52,490 nucleotides of DNA from CAZTHL01 sp964613585 (GTDB lineage Bacteria > Pseudomonadota > Alphaproteobacteria > DSM-16000 > Inquilinaceae): NCBI GenBank assembly GCA_964613585.1, contig CAZTHL010000019.1:1-52490 (forward strand), given 5' to 3'. A program made the position numbers and the translations under genes. This document shows positions 35,963 through 44,274 of this stretch, piece after piece. The stretch's first letter is position 1. Every line of letters begins with the position of its first letter. The notes beneath the pieces were generated by a model, which saw nothing but the letters and a program-made list of their open reading frames with translations, searched no databases and was not told where the DNA came from.

Positions 35963-36970
35963 ATGACGAGGATCAACGCGGACTGGCGCACCATGACGAC
36001 GGGCGAGGCATCTTCAGGGGGCTCACGGCGGGCGCGGCGTGAGGCGCGCCAGCGTCGCGGATGGCGGCAACGGCTGGCGCTGCTGCCGGCGATGCTCCTC
36101 CTGGCGGCTTGCCAGGGCGCCGGTCCGGATGCCGCCGGCGTGTCGGACGGTGGCGAGATGCCGGCGATTGTCGCCTGCCTCGATCCGGAGCGCGGCACCG
36201 TCAGCCGGGTGCCGGACGACCGGTGCGACGGGACCGTGGTCAGCGAGGACCAGGCCGACCGGGCGGCGCGCGACCGCGCCGACCGCGTGCGCTCGGCCAT
36301 GCTGGCGCCACCGGTCCGCACCGGCGACGGCGGCATCGGCAGCCGCCACCTGATCGGCGCCGGCACCGGCTTCTTCGTCGGCGACCAGGGCGAGGTGCTC
36401 ACCAACTGGCATGTCGTGCAGCGCTGCGAGGCGCTGTCGATCGACCTCGACGGCGGCGGCAGCGCCGGCGCCATGGTCGCCGCGCGGGAGGCGGAGCACG
36501 ATCTGGCGCTGCTGCGCAGCACCCTCAGCCGCTCGGCCGGCGCGGTGTTCAACGCCTATCCCGGCCGGGCCTATGGGCACCGCCTGTCCGTGGTCGGTTT
36601 CCCGGCCGAACGCTTCCGGGCCGTCCGCTCGACCCTGACGCCGTCCATGGCGGCGCCGGACGACCTCAGCACCGGCAACAGCGACTATGTGCTGCTCGGC
36701 GCCGTCCGGGGCGGGCACAGCGGCAGCCCGGTGCTCGACGAGGCGGGGCGCGTGGTCGGCATCGTCAAGGCGCGACGGGCGCCTGGGACCGAGCCGATCA
36801 GCGCCGCCTCGGCGGACATGGGTCTCGCCGTCTCGAACGCCTCGATTTGGGACTTTCTCCAGGAGAATGGCGTCGAGGTGCGACGCGCCGGCGAGGCGGT
36901 CGTGCTGTCCGACGACGAGATCCTGGCCCGCGCGCGCGGCTTCGTTGTGCGCGTGGAGTGCTGGCGCTAG
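35963..36970 (+). CDS. Trypsin-like serine protease, predicted lipoprotein
   Basis: A 335-residue protein. A very basic N-terminus is followed by LALLPAMLLLAAC with a lipobox at Cys50, so the mature protein is probably anchored to a membrane. The catalytic domain (about residues 125-310) has GAGTGFFVGDQGEVLTNWHV with His150, EHDLALL with Asp180, and VRGGHSGSPVLDEAG with Ser253, a complete chymotrypsin-fold triad. There is no PDZ domain, unlike DegP. ATG 35993 is an alternative start. The stop codon abuts a large palindromic repeat. It is not clearly part of an operon, and the substrate is unknown. Confidence 0.8.
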   Translation: MTRINADWRTMTTGEASSGGSRRARREARQRRGWRQRLALLPAMLLLAACQGAGPDAAGVSDGGEMPAIVACLDPERGTVSRVPDDRCDGTVVSEDQADRAARDRADRVRSAMLAPPVRTGDGGIGSRHLIGAGTGFFVGDQGEVLTNWHVVQRCEALSIDLDGGGSAGAMVAAREAEHDLALLRSTLSRSAGAVFNAYPGRAYGHRLSVVGFPAERFRAVRSTLTPSMAAPDDLSTGNSDYVLLGAVRGGHSGSPVLDEAGRVVGIVKARRAPGTEPISAASADMGLAVSNASIWDFLQENGVEVRRAGEAVVLSDDEILARARGFVVRVECWR

Positions 36971-37093
36971 GGCGTTTCCGGGTCAAGCGGCATCGCCGGC
37001 CCGCTCCCCCACCCGGCCACCCAACGACAGCATGCTTGGGGTGGCCGGGCGGGGCAGCGGGTCGTGCCGATTCCGCGTCAGGCGGAAACGCTC
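36970..37093. repeat. Large palindromic repeat, copy 1 (full length)
   Basis: A 124-bp imperfect inverted repeat with arms of about 53 and 55 bases. The outer ends read GGGCGTTTCCGGGTCAAGCG and, on the other strand, GAGCGTTTCCGCCTGACGCG. The inner ends CCCGGCCACCC and GGGTGGCCGGG pair perfectly around a 16-base loop. It begins at the last base of the protease stop codon. Related shorter copies lie at 42151-42205 and 47269-47329. The layout recalls intergenic palindromic elements of other alphaproteobacteria (RIME-like). Confidence 0.8.
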
Positions 37094-37313
37094 TGGCGGG
37101 TCGCGGCATCGGCGATGCCGCCGATCCCGGGCGCGCGGCCGCGTGCCCTGCGACCGTTCCGACCAAGGCGACCATCGGTGCAGGGACGCGGCTGGCCGGC
37201 CTCCGAGGCGCGCCTAGCTGTTGGATCTCGCGACGGGCGACGTCGTCCCCCCGCCTGGTGCGGAAGCTCGTGTCGCTCGCCGCGGTTGGCAGCAACGCGT
37301 GAGGTCGGGAGCC
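37094..37313. other. Region between palindromic repeat 1 and crtE
   Basis: No gene is recognisable. An in-frame ATG-like start for crtE at 37221 would extend the protein by 31 residues without similarity. GAGGTCGGGAGCC before 37314 is the likely crtE ribosome site. The crt operon promoter should lie here, but none is evident. Confidence 0.35.
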
Positions 37314-38339
37314 ATGGCAATGCCGTTGAATCACGACCGTGAAGCAAGCGGCAAGACACCGCCGGCCAGGCTGCTGGCGGCGGTGGAGCGACGTATGCTC
37401 GACCTCGCTGCCGCCGACGGCTGGCTCGGGCGTGCCGCGCGCCACCATCTCGGAACCGGCGGCAAGCGGTTGCGCGCCCGGCTGGCGCTCGACGCGGCGG
37501 CCGGTCTGGGCGTCGGCCCCGGCCCGGCGACCGCGTGGGCGGCGGCATGTGAGCTGCTGCACAATGCCTCGCTCGTCCACGACGACCTGCAGGACGGGGA
37601 TCGCGAGCGCCGTGGCGTGGCGACCGTCTGGGCCCGCTTCGGCCCTGACACCGCAATATCGCTTGGCGACCATCTGATGACCGCCGCCTATCGGGCGGTG
37701 GCGACGGTGGGCGTGCCGCAGACGCAAGGGCGTCTGCTGGCGCTGACCGCCGAGGCGGTGGCCGAGACCATCCGGGGACAGTCGCGGGAGCTCGACCAGC
37801 GCCGGCATGGGGCTCCCGGCGGCTGGGCCGACTACGCCGCCATGGCTCGCGCCAAATCGGGGCCGCTTTTGGCGCTGCCGCTGTCCGGCGCCCTGATCCT
37901 GGCCGGGCGGCCCGAGCGTGAGCGTGCTGCCAGCGAGGCGGCCGGGCGCGAGCTGGGGCTTGCCTACCAGATCGCCGACGATCTCGCCGACTTCGAGGTC
38001 ACGGGGCCGTGGGCGTGTCCGGACGCGTTGGCCGCGGGCAATGCCGTTGCCGTGCATATGGCCGGAGCCGGCGCGGCTTGGGAGGGGGGCGGCGAGGGGA
38101 CGACGCTCGCCACCGCGCGCGCGGCCTGCCGCGCCCGTCTCGAGCACCACCTCGGCGCGGCACAGGACCTGGCGGGACCGCTGCCCGAGCCGCTTTCCCG
38201 GCAGATCCGCGGCCTCGCGATGCGCATCGGCGCCATGGCAGGAGTGCTGACCCGGCGTCCTGCCGGCGCGGCGCCGCGGTACGAGGCTGCGGGAACAGGC
38301 TGGCCGCGCGCGGCCGGGCATGCTTTCTCTGCCCGTTGA
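37314..38339 (+). CDS. crtE: Geranylgeranyl diphosphate synthase CrtE
   Basis: A 341-residue polyprenyl synthetase. The first Asp-rich motif is in LVHDDLQDGDRERRG (Asp90, Asp91, Asp94) and the second in YQIADDLADFEV. GGKRLRARLALDAA is the usual substrate-binding Lys-Arg block. The place before crtI and crtY indicates a C20 product for carotenoids, though the sequence alone fits any short-chain product. The C-terminus is about 40 residues longer than many family members. The stop lies 6 bp before crtI. Confidence 0.88.
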   Translation: MAMPLNHDREASGKTPPARLLAAVERRMLDLAAADGWLGRAARHHLGTGGKRLRARLALDAAAGLGVGPGPATAWAAACELLHNASLVHDDLQDGDRERRGVATVWARFGPDTAISLGDHLMTAAYRAVATVGVPQTQGRLLALTAEAVAETIRGQSRELDQRRHGAPGGWADYAAMARAKSGPLLALPLSGALILAGRPERERAASEAAGRELGLAYQIADDLADFEVTGPWACPDALAAGNAVAVHMAGAGAAWEGGGEGTTLATARAACRARLEHHLGAAQDLAGPLPEPLSRQIRGLAMRIGAMAGVLTRRPAGAAPRYEAAGTGWPRAAGHAFSAR

Positions 38340-38345
38340 CGCAGC

Positions 38346-39971
38346 ATGAGCGACCAGCGGGAGGAGCACGTGGACGAGGTTGCGACGACGCCCCAGACCG
38401 AGAACCGCACGACGGCCGGCAGCCGGCCCTCGATGCCGGCGGCACCGGCCAGGCCGGCTGCCGGTGGACCCTCCGCCGTCGTCGTCGGCGCCGGCTTCGG
38501 TGGCTTGGCCGCGGCCCTGCGCCTGACCGCCCGCGGCTACCGGGTGACCCTGGTCGAGCGCCAGCCCGACCTGGGCGGCCGGGCCCGGGTGTTCCACCGC
38601 AACGGCTTCACCTTCGATGCCGGCCCGACCGTGATCACCGCGCCGTTCCTGCTCGAGGAACTGTTCGGGCTGTTCGGCAAGCGGCTCGCCGACCACGTCG
38701 CCCTGGTCCCGGTGACCCCCTGGTACCGCGTGCGCTTCGCCGACGGCCGCCACTTCGACTACGGTGGCACCGTCGACGACACCGTGCGCGAGATCGAGCG
38801 GTTCAACCCGGCGGACGGGCCGCGCTACCGGCAGCTGCTCGAGCATTCACGCCGCATCTTCGAGAAGGGCTTCGTCGAGCTCGGGGACCAGCCCTTCGGC
38901 CGCTTCCCCGACATGCTGCGCCAGATCCCCGACCTCGTGCGCCTGCGCGCCGAGCGCAGCGTCTATGGCTTCACCGCCCGCTACATCGAGGACGAGTCGG
39001 TGCGGCGGGTGTTCAGCTTGCAGCCGATGCTGGTCGGGGGCAATCCGTTCCGCACCACCTGCATCTACTCCCTGATCCATTATCTGGAGCGCGAATGGGG
39101 CGTCTGGTTCGCCAAGGGCGGCACCCGCACGCTTGTCGACGCGCTCGCCCGGCTGCTCGTCGAGGCCGGAGGCACCATCCGCACCAGCGCGACGGTGACG
39201 CGCATCGACATTCGCGACCGCCGTGCTCGCGGCGTCACCCTGGAGGACGGCACCGCGCTCCCGGCCGATGTGGTCGTGGTCAACGGCGACCCGCCCTACG
39301 TGTACAAGCGGCTCATCGACCCGGCCGTGCGCCGCCGCTGGACCGATCGGAAGATCGACCGGCTGAAGTATTCCATGGGGCTCTACGTTCTCTACTTCGC
39401 CACCCGGCGGTCCTATCCGGACGTGGCCCATCACACCATCATCTTCGGCGAGCGCTACCGGGAGTTGCTGCGCGACGTGTTCGAGCGGCAGATCCTGGCC
39501 GACGACTTCGGGCTCTACCTGCACCGGCCGGCGGCCACCGACCCGTCCATGGCGCCGCCCGGCCACGATGTCTTCTACGTGCTCTCGCCGGTGCCGAACC
39601 TGCAGAGCGGCGTTGACTGGTCCACCGAGGCGCCACGCTACCGCGAGCGGATCCTCGCGGCGCTCGAGCGCGCCGAGCTGCCGGGCCTGCGTGAGCATCT
39701 GGTCGAGGCCTTCGAGATCACGCCCGACTATTTCCGCGACGAGCTGCTGAGCGAGCACGGCGCCGGCTTCTCGATCGCGCCGCTGTTCCGCCAGTCCGCC
39801 TGGTTCCGCTTTCACAACAAGGCCGAGGATCTCGAGGACCTCTACTTCGTCGGCGCCGGCACCCATCCCGGCGCCGGCGTGCCGGGCGTGCTCACCTCGG
39901 CCAAGGTGCTGGACCGCGTGGTGCCGGCGGCGGCCGAGCGGCCGGCGGCCGCGGCGGGGCCGGCGCCGTGA
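38346..39971 (+). CDS. crtI: Phytoene desaturase CrtI
   Basis: A 541-residue FAD enzyme turning phytoene into lycopene. A 40-residue polar extension precedes VVVGAGFGGLAAALRLTARG (FAD motif, about residues 46-65). VTLVERQPDLGGRARVF, FTFDAGPTVITAPFLLEELF and YFVGAGTHPGAGVPGVLTSA are diagnostic of CrtI. It lies 6 bp after crtE and 37 bp before crtY. The number of desaturation steps cannot be read from the sequence, but the following lycopene cyclase implies a four-step enzyme. Confidence 0.96.
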   Translation: MSDQREEHVDEVATTPQTENRTTAGSRPSMPAAPARPAAGGPSAVVVGAGFGGLAAALRLTARGYRVTLVERQPDLGGRARVFHRNGFTFDAGPTVITAPFLLEELFGLFGKRLADHVALVPVTPWYRVRFADGRHFDYGGTVDDTVREIERFNPADGPRYRQLLEHSRRIFEKGFVELGDQPFGRFPDMLRQIPDLVRLRAERSVYGFTARYIEDESVRRVFSLQPMLVGGNPFRTTCIYSLIHYLEREWGVWFAKGGTRTLVDALARLLVEAGGTIRTSATVTRIDIRDRRARGVTLEDGTALPADVVVVNGDPPYVYKRLIDPAVRRRWTDRKIDRLKYSMGLYVLYFATRRSYPDVAHHTIIFGERYRELLRDVFERQILADDFGLYLHRPAATDPSMAPPGHDVFYVLSPVPNLQSGVDWSTEAPRYRERILAALERAELPGLREHLVEAFEITPDYFRDELLSEHGAGFSIAPLFRQSAWFRFHNKAEDLEDLYFVGAGTHPGAGVPGVLTSAKVLDRVVPAAAERPAAAAGPAP

Positions 39972-40008
39972 GCGGAACCGTCCGCCGCCCAACCCCCTTC
40001 TGGAGCCG

Positions 40009-41172
40009 ATGACCGGCAGGACCTACTACGACTATGCCATCCTCGGCGGCGGCTGCGCCGGGCTCAGCCTCGCCGCGGCGCTGGCGCGGCGTGGGCTCGG
40101 CGACCGCCGCGTGGTGGTGATCGAGCCGCGCCGTGCGTACCGGCGGGACCGCACCTGGTGCTTCTGGGACGTGGCCGACCATCCATACGGCGGCACGGTC
40201 TCCGCCACCTGGAAGCGCTGGACGGTGGCGCGGCCGGGCCGGTCGACGCGCTGCGGCGACGGCGCCTACCGCTACCGGCAGATCCACGCCGACCATTTCT
40301 ATGGGGCGGCGCTGCAGCGGATCCGGGCGTGCCCGAACATCGATCTGCGCCTGGGCGAGACCGTCACCGCGCTGCGCGACCGGGACGGCGGCGTCGATGT
40401 CGAGGGCCCGGCGCCGGAGGGCCTGCGCGCCGGGGCCGTGCTCGACAGCCGGCCGCCGCCGCGGCGCGCCGGCCTGCTCCAGCATTTCCGCGGTTGGCGG
40501 CTACGCTTGCCGGAGCCGGTGCTCGATCCGGGCTGCGTCACCCTGATGGACTTCCGCGTGCCTCAGGACCGCGGCATCCACTTCGTCTACCTGCTGCCGA
40601 CGGCGCCGGACGAGGCGCTGGTCGAGCCGACCGTGGTGTCGCCGCACCCCTGGCCGGCGGCCGCCTACGAGGCGACGCTGCGCGCCTATGTGGAGGCCCG
40701 CCTCGGCATCCGGCGCTTTGAGATCCTGGAGGAGGAGGCGGGGGTCATCCCGATGACCGGCGCCCTGCCGCCGCGCCGCCCCTCGCCACGAATCTACGCC
40801 ATCGGCACCGCGGGCGGGCTGGTCAAGCCGTCCACGGGCTACGCCTTCCTGGCGATCCAGCGCTTCAGCGAGGCGATGGCCGATCGGCTGGTGGCCGACC
40901 CGCTGCCCGAGCCGCCGCCGCTGCGGCCGGCCTGGGCCGCCGCGCTCGACCGCATCTTCCTCGCCGTCCTGCAACGCCGGCCCGAGTGCGGGCCGGAGGT
41001 GTTCTGCCGGCTGCTCGAACGTGCCCGGACCGACGCGGCCGTGCGCTTCCTGTCCGACACGGGCGATCTGCGGGACGCTGCCGAGGCGATCGGTGCCATG
41101 CCGACCGGAGTATTCACCCGCCAGGCGCTCGGCCGCCCGGGCCAGTGGCTCGAGGCATGGCGGCAGGCGTGA
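40009..41172 (+). CDS. crtY: Lycopene beta-cyclase CrtY
   Basis: A 387-residue flavoprotein that closes both ends of lycopene to give beta-carotene. YAILGGGCAGLSLAAALA is the dinucleotide-binding motif, RTWCFWDV and GVIPMTGALPP are CrtY blocks, and GTAGGLVKPSTGYAFLAIQR is the typical C-terminal block. The segment ALVEPTVVSPHP stands where many cyclases have an E-D-T motif; the Glu is kept. The last 16 bp overlap blh, so the two are probably translated together. Confidence 0.93.
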   Translation: MTGRTYYDYAILGGGCAGLSLAAALARRGLGDRRVVVIEPRRAYRRDRTWCFWDVADHPYGGTVSATWKRWTVARPGRSTRCGDGAYRYRQIHADHFYGAALQRIRACPNIDLRLGETVTALRDRDGGVDVEGPAPEGLRAGAVLDSRPPPRRAGLLQHFRGWRLRLPEPVLDPGCVTLMDFRVPQDRGIHFVYLLPTAPDEALVEPTVVSPHPWPAAAYEATLRAYVEARLGIRRFEILEEEAGVIPMTGALPPRRPSPRIYAIGTAGGLVKPSTGYAFLAIQRFSEAMADRLVADPLPEPPPLRPAWAAALDRIFLAVLQRRPECGPEVFCRLLERARTDAAVRFLSDTGDLRDAAEAIGAMPTGVFTRQALGRPGQWLEAWRQA

Positions 41173-42167
41173 CGGTGCCGGCCGGGGAGTGGCTGGAGCG
41201 GCGCTGGCGACAGCACCGGCGGCTGGCCGCCGGCCTGACCGTCCTCGTCATCCTGGCCGGCGCCGCGCTCGGTCCGATCCCGCTGCCGGCCCAGGTGGCG
41301 GTCCTGGTCCTGGTGGTCGCGCTGCTCGGCCTGCCGCACGGAGCCGCCGACGTGCTGGTGGCTCGCCGCGCCTTCCGCCCGCGCCTGGGTCGGATTTGGC
41401 AGCCGCTGTTCGCCGTGGCCTATCTCGGCCCTGCGGCCGGGGTGATCGTCCTGTGGTGGCAGGCCCCGCTGGTCGCCCTCGCCGGCTTTCTGCTGATCGC
41501 GATCTGGCATTTCGGCGAGGGGGACGCGCCCGCGCCGGTCGGGGCCGGCCGGTGCGTCGGGCGGGCGATGTCGATCATGCTGCACGGCGCACTGCCGGTG
41601 GCGGCCCCGATCGTGCTCCGGCCAGCCGAGGTGGCCGTCGCCTTCGCGGCGCTGATCCCCGGCCACGGCGCCGAGACGGTGACGGCGACGCTGACCTGGC
41701 TCGGCGTGCCGCTCGGCGTGCTCCTGGCCGCCCTGCCGGCCTGGCTGGCCATCGCCTGGCTCCGGGGCCGGGACATGGGGGAACGGCAGGCGGCGGCGGG
41801 CTCCCTCGGCGAGAGCCTGCTGCTGATCGGGCTGTTCGCCGCGCTGCCGCCGCCGCTTGCCTTCGCCGCCTATTTCGGCCTGTGGCACGCGCCGCGGCAT
41901 TCGCTGGAGCTGGCGGCGGCGCTGGATCCGGCCGATCCGGCGCGCGGCCTCGCGGACAGTCTTCGGGCGGCGATCGGCCCGACCCTGATGACCATTGCCG
42001 CCGCTACAGCCGCCTGGCTGGTGCTGGCCGCGCACGGGCCGCCGACCGCGGCGGCGCTGCAGACCGTGTTCATCGGCCTGGCGGCGCTCACGGTGCCGCA
42101 CATGCTGCTGGAACCGGCCGTCGCCCGCCTGGGCGCGGCGATCGCCCGCGAGAGCGTTTCCGCGTGA
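41157..42167 (+). CDS. blh: Beta-carotene 15,15'-dioxygenase, Brp/Blh family
   Basis: A 336-residue membrane enzyme that splits beta-carotene into two retinals. Family histidines thought to bind iron are in GLPHGAADVLVARRAF, AIWHFGEGD, FGLWHAPRHSLE and PHMLLEP. Most of the protein is hydrophobic (six or more membrane segments). The ATG at 41157 lies inside the crtY end. The last codons (GAG AGC GTT TCC GCG TGA) belong to a palindromic repeat, so the C-terminus has been rewritten by that insertion. Retinal implies a rhodopsin, but none is encoded in the window. Confidence 0.9.
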   Translation: MAAGVTVPAGEWLERRWRQHRRLAAGLTVLVILAGAALGPIPLPAQVAVLVLVVALLGLPHGAADVLVARRAFRPRLGRIWQPLFAVAYLGPAAGVIVLWWQAPLVALAGFLLIAIWHFGEGDAPAPVGAGRCVGRAMSIMLHGALPVAAPIVLRPAEVAVAFAALIPGHGAETVTATLTWLGVPLGVLLAALPAWLAIAWLRGRDMGERQAAAGSLGESLLLIGLFAALPPPLAFAAYFGLWHAPRHSLELAAALDPADPARGLADSLRAAIGPTLMTIAAATAAWLVLAAHGPPTAAALQTVFIGLAALTVPHMLLEPAVARLGAAIARESVSA

Positions 42168-42205
42168 CGCGGTATCGGCGATGCGCGTCGAGCCGGAAAC
42201 GCCCT
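42151..42205. repeat. Palindromic repeat, copy 2 (short form), over the blh stop
   Basis: The left arm AGAGCGTTTCCGCGTGACGC and the reverse complement of the right arm AGGGCGTTTCCGGCTCGACG match each other and the outer ends of copy 1. The inner part of copy 1 is missing. The blh stop codon lies inside the left arm. Confidence 0.75.
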
Positions 42206-42351
42206 GGGGCGGCGCCCGGCCGGGCGATCGGCGGGGCCCGCACCCTTGGCCGGCGGCCGCTCATGCCCTTTGCGCCAAGGGCGTCTGCCATGGGCGCGCG
42301 ACGGCGCGTCCCCGGGCCGAGCCGACAGGTCCGCTCGTCGGCCGGTGAGCG

Positions 42352-43725
42352 TCAGGCGATCAGCGCGTCCGCCGGGGCGTAGTCCTGTTGCTGCGCCAGA
42401 AAGTAATCGACGGCGGCGTCGCTGTCGGCGACCGTGTAGCCGGGCGCGTCGATCCCCGCGTTCACCACCGGCCGCCCGGACATCTGCAGGATCTCAAGGA
42501 ACTGCTCATCGGTGAGCCGGGTGCCGATCGCCTGCATCGCGGCCTGCTGGAGCACGGCGGCGGCGCCGCTGACGTAGGGTGCCGAGAAGCTGGTCCCATC
42601 GACCGTGAAGGAGGCCCCGTAGCCGGTCTCGAGCGGCACGTCGTCACCGAGCGCCGAGATGTCGGTCAGCGTCGCGTGCCTCTGGGTGAAGCCGGCGAAG
42701 CGGTCGTCATGGCCGGTCGCCGACACGCCGATGGCGTTGGGGTCGGCTGCGAGAATGTTGACGCCGTCGGGATAGGTGGCGCCGGCATTCCCGGCGGCGA
42801 CGACCGTGAAGATGCCGAGCGCGTCGAGCTGGGCCATCTCGTCGCTGAGGGAGGTGAGCAGCTCGCTGGTCGTGTTGCCGGCACCGAGGCTGAGATTGAC
42901 CGCGACGGTATTGAAGCTCGGCCCGTAGGCGACCGCCCAGTCCAGCGCCTGCTCGATGTCGGTGAAGCTGGCGCCGCCGCCGTCATCGGGGAACACCTTT
43001 AGGTGGATGATGTCGGTGCCGGCTGCCACGTCGCTGACCACCTGGGCGACCCAGGCGCCGTGGCTGTGCAGGGTGTCGACCCGAGCGGAGGCGTCGTCGG
43101 TGCCCGAGAAGTCAAACTCGCTCACCATGCTGGCGTTGTCGTAGTAGGGCGACCAGCCGCTGTCGATGACGATGATTGAGGTGCCCGCCCCATCGAAGCT
43201 GAGCAGCGCCTGACCGAGCAGCGTGCCGGCGTCGGCGAGGGCGCTTGACAGAGATGCGGCGTCGGACGGCGATGATCCCGACGGCGGCGCCGTATCGACG
43301 TCCGATCCGTCGCCGGAGGCACCGGACGTTGTCTCCGAGCCGCCGCGCCCGGCGAGCCAGGACAGATACGCGAGCCATGGCCCGCCTGCCGCCGACGCCG
43401 ACATCGCCGCGGGATCGGGGCCATGGCCCGGGCCATCCTCCCCTTCCGTATCGTGCGCGGCCGACGGCCGATCGAGCGGCCCTGCAGCGGCCTCCTCGCG
43501 CACCGACCCTGGCGCCTCGTTGCGGATGGACGGTGACGGACTTGCGCCGTCGAGGCTGGCGGCGAGCTCTGTCGGGATCCCTTCCGTTACGTCGGGCACT
43601 GCGTCGAGGCCGCTGTCCTCCGGCAGCAGGAACGGCAGTGCTCCGGCGCCGAGCATTCCGGCGGTCGGGTGTCCGGTGGATTCGCCGGTGATGGGGGAAT
43701 GGCCGCTCGCGCGGTCGATGCTCAT
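42352..43725 (-). CDS. Subtilisin-family (S8) serine protease without signal peptide
   Basis: A 457-residue protein. The N-terminal 175 residues are acidic, Gly/Ser/Pro-rich and of low complexity, with no signal peptide. The peptidase domain follows with Asp188 (IIVIDSGW), His222 (HSHGAWVAQVV), oxyanion Asn312 (VVAAGNAGATYPDG) and Ser379 (VDGTSFSAPYVSGAAA), a complete triad. The C-terminus ends QQQDYAPADALIA. The absence of a signal peptide suggests type I secretion or an internal role, though no glycine-rich RTX repeats are seen. The ATG at 43725 follows AAAGGGCAGG. It is divergent from an XRE regulator. Confidence 0.88.
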   Translation of the reverse strand: MSIDRASGHSPITGESTGHPTAGMLGAGALPFLLPEDSGLDAVPDVTEGIPTELAASLDGASPSPSIRNEAPGSVREEAAAGPLDRPSAAHDTEGEDGPGHGPDPAAMSASAAGGPWLAYLSWLAGRGGSETTSGASGDGSDVDTAPPSGSSPSDAASLSSALADAGTLLGQALLSFDGAGTSIIVIDSGWSPYYDNASMVSEFDFSGTDDASARVDTLHSHGAWVAQVVSDVAAGTDIIHLKVFPDDGGGASFTDIEQALDWAVAYGPSFNTVAVNLSLGAGNTTSELLTSLSDEMAQLDALGIFTVVAAGNAGATYPDGVNILAADPNAIGVSATGHDDRFAGFTQRHATLTDISALGDDVPLETGYGASFTVDGTSFSAPYVSGAAAVLQQAAMQAIGTRLTDEQFLEILQMSGRPVVNAGIDAPGYTVADSDAAVDYFLAQQQDYAPADALIA

Positions 43726-43792
43726 CGGTGCCTGCCCTTTCGCCTTCGGCGATCCAATGCGTCGCCGTCGATCCTTTATTAAAAATCGTGCG

Positions 43793-43807
43793 TCCTGCGT
43801 AGCAGGA
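43793..43807. promoter_or_regulatory. Inverted repeat between subtilase and XRE gene
   Basis: TCCTGC-GTA-GCAGGA has perfect 6-bp arms and a 3-base centre. It lies in an AT-richer segment (with TTTATTAAAAATCG beside it) between the divergent starts. It is a candidate site for the neighbouring XRE protein. Confidence 0.35.
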
Positions 43808-43827
43808 GTTGCGATATCGAAGCTGCC

Positions 43828-43856
43828 TTGCACGAACCGCTTTGAGCGCCGATACT
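43828..43856 (+). promoter_or_regulatory. Candidate sigma-70 promoter for the XRE gene
   Basis: TTGCAC (43828-43833), a 17-base spacer, and GATACT (43851-43856). The spacing is ideal and the boxes match the consensus at three and four positions. Transcription would start near 43863, 37 bases before the chosen start codon. Confidence 0.35.
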
Positions 43857-43899
43857 GACTGCAAGACGGTAACGGCGTCTTAATTCAAGGTTGCAGGAG

Positions 43900-44274
43900 A
43901 TGGTCGAAAGAACACGCGAAGCGCCTGCGTCGGAGACCCTCAAGGGCATGCGCCGGGCCTTGGGCGGCTGGCTGAAGGCGCGGCGGGAGGAGGCCGGACT
44001 GAGCCAGGCCGAGCTCGCCGAGCACCTGGGCCTGCGCTATTACTCCTTCATCTCGCAGGTGGAGAACGGCATGGGCCGGATCCCGCAAGACCTGTATGGG
44101 CCGTGGGCCGACGCGCTAGAAGTTGACCGACTCACCTTCGCTCTGCGCGTGCTCGAGCATCTCGAGCCCGGCCTGCACCAGATCCTCTATGCTGACGCGG
44201 GCGCCGACGGGCGGCACGGTGATGATGGTCCTGGCGGCGATCTGGAGGCCGAGGGCGACCGGCGCACAGCCTGA
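43900..44274 (+). CDS. XRE-family helix-turn-helix regulator
   Basis: A 124-residue protein with one helix-turn-helix domain: GWLKARREEAGLSQAELAEH, then LGLRYYSFISQVENGMGRIP. The C-terminal part (DALEVDRLTFALRVLEHLEP) is helical, and the final 25 residues are polar Gly/Asp-rich. The start is uncertain: TTG 43891, ATG 43900 and ATG 43948 are all possible, the last having the better spaced AAGGGC. It is divergent from the subtilase gene and may control it. The YYSFISQ segment differs from common phage repressors and fits chromosomal alphaproteobacterial XRE proteins. Confidence 0.8.
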   Translation: MVERTREAPASETLKGMRRALGGWLKARREEAGLSQAELAEHLGLRYYSFISQVENGMGRIPQDLYGPWADALEVDRLTFALRVLEHLEPGLHQILYADAGADGRHGDDGPGGDLEAEGDRRTA

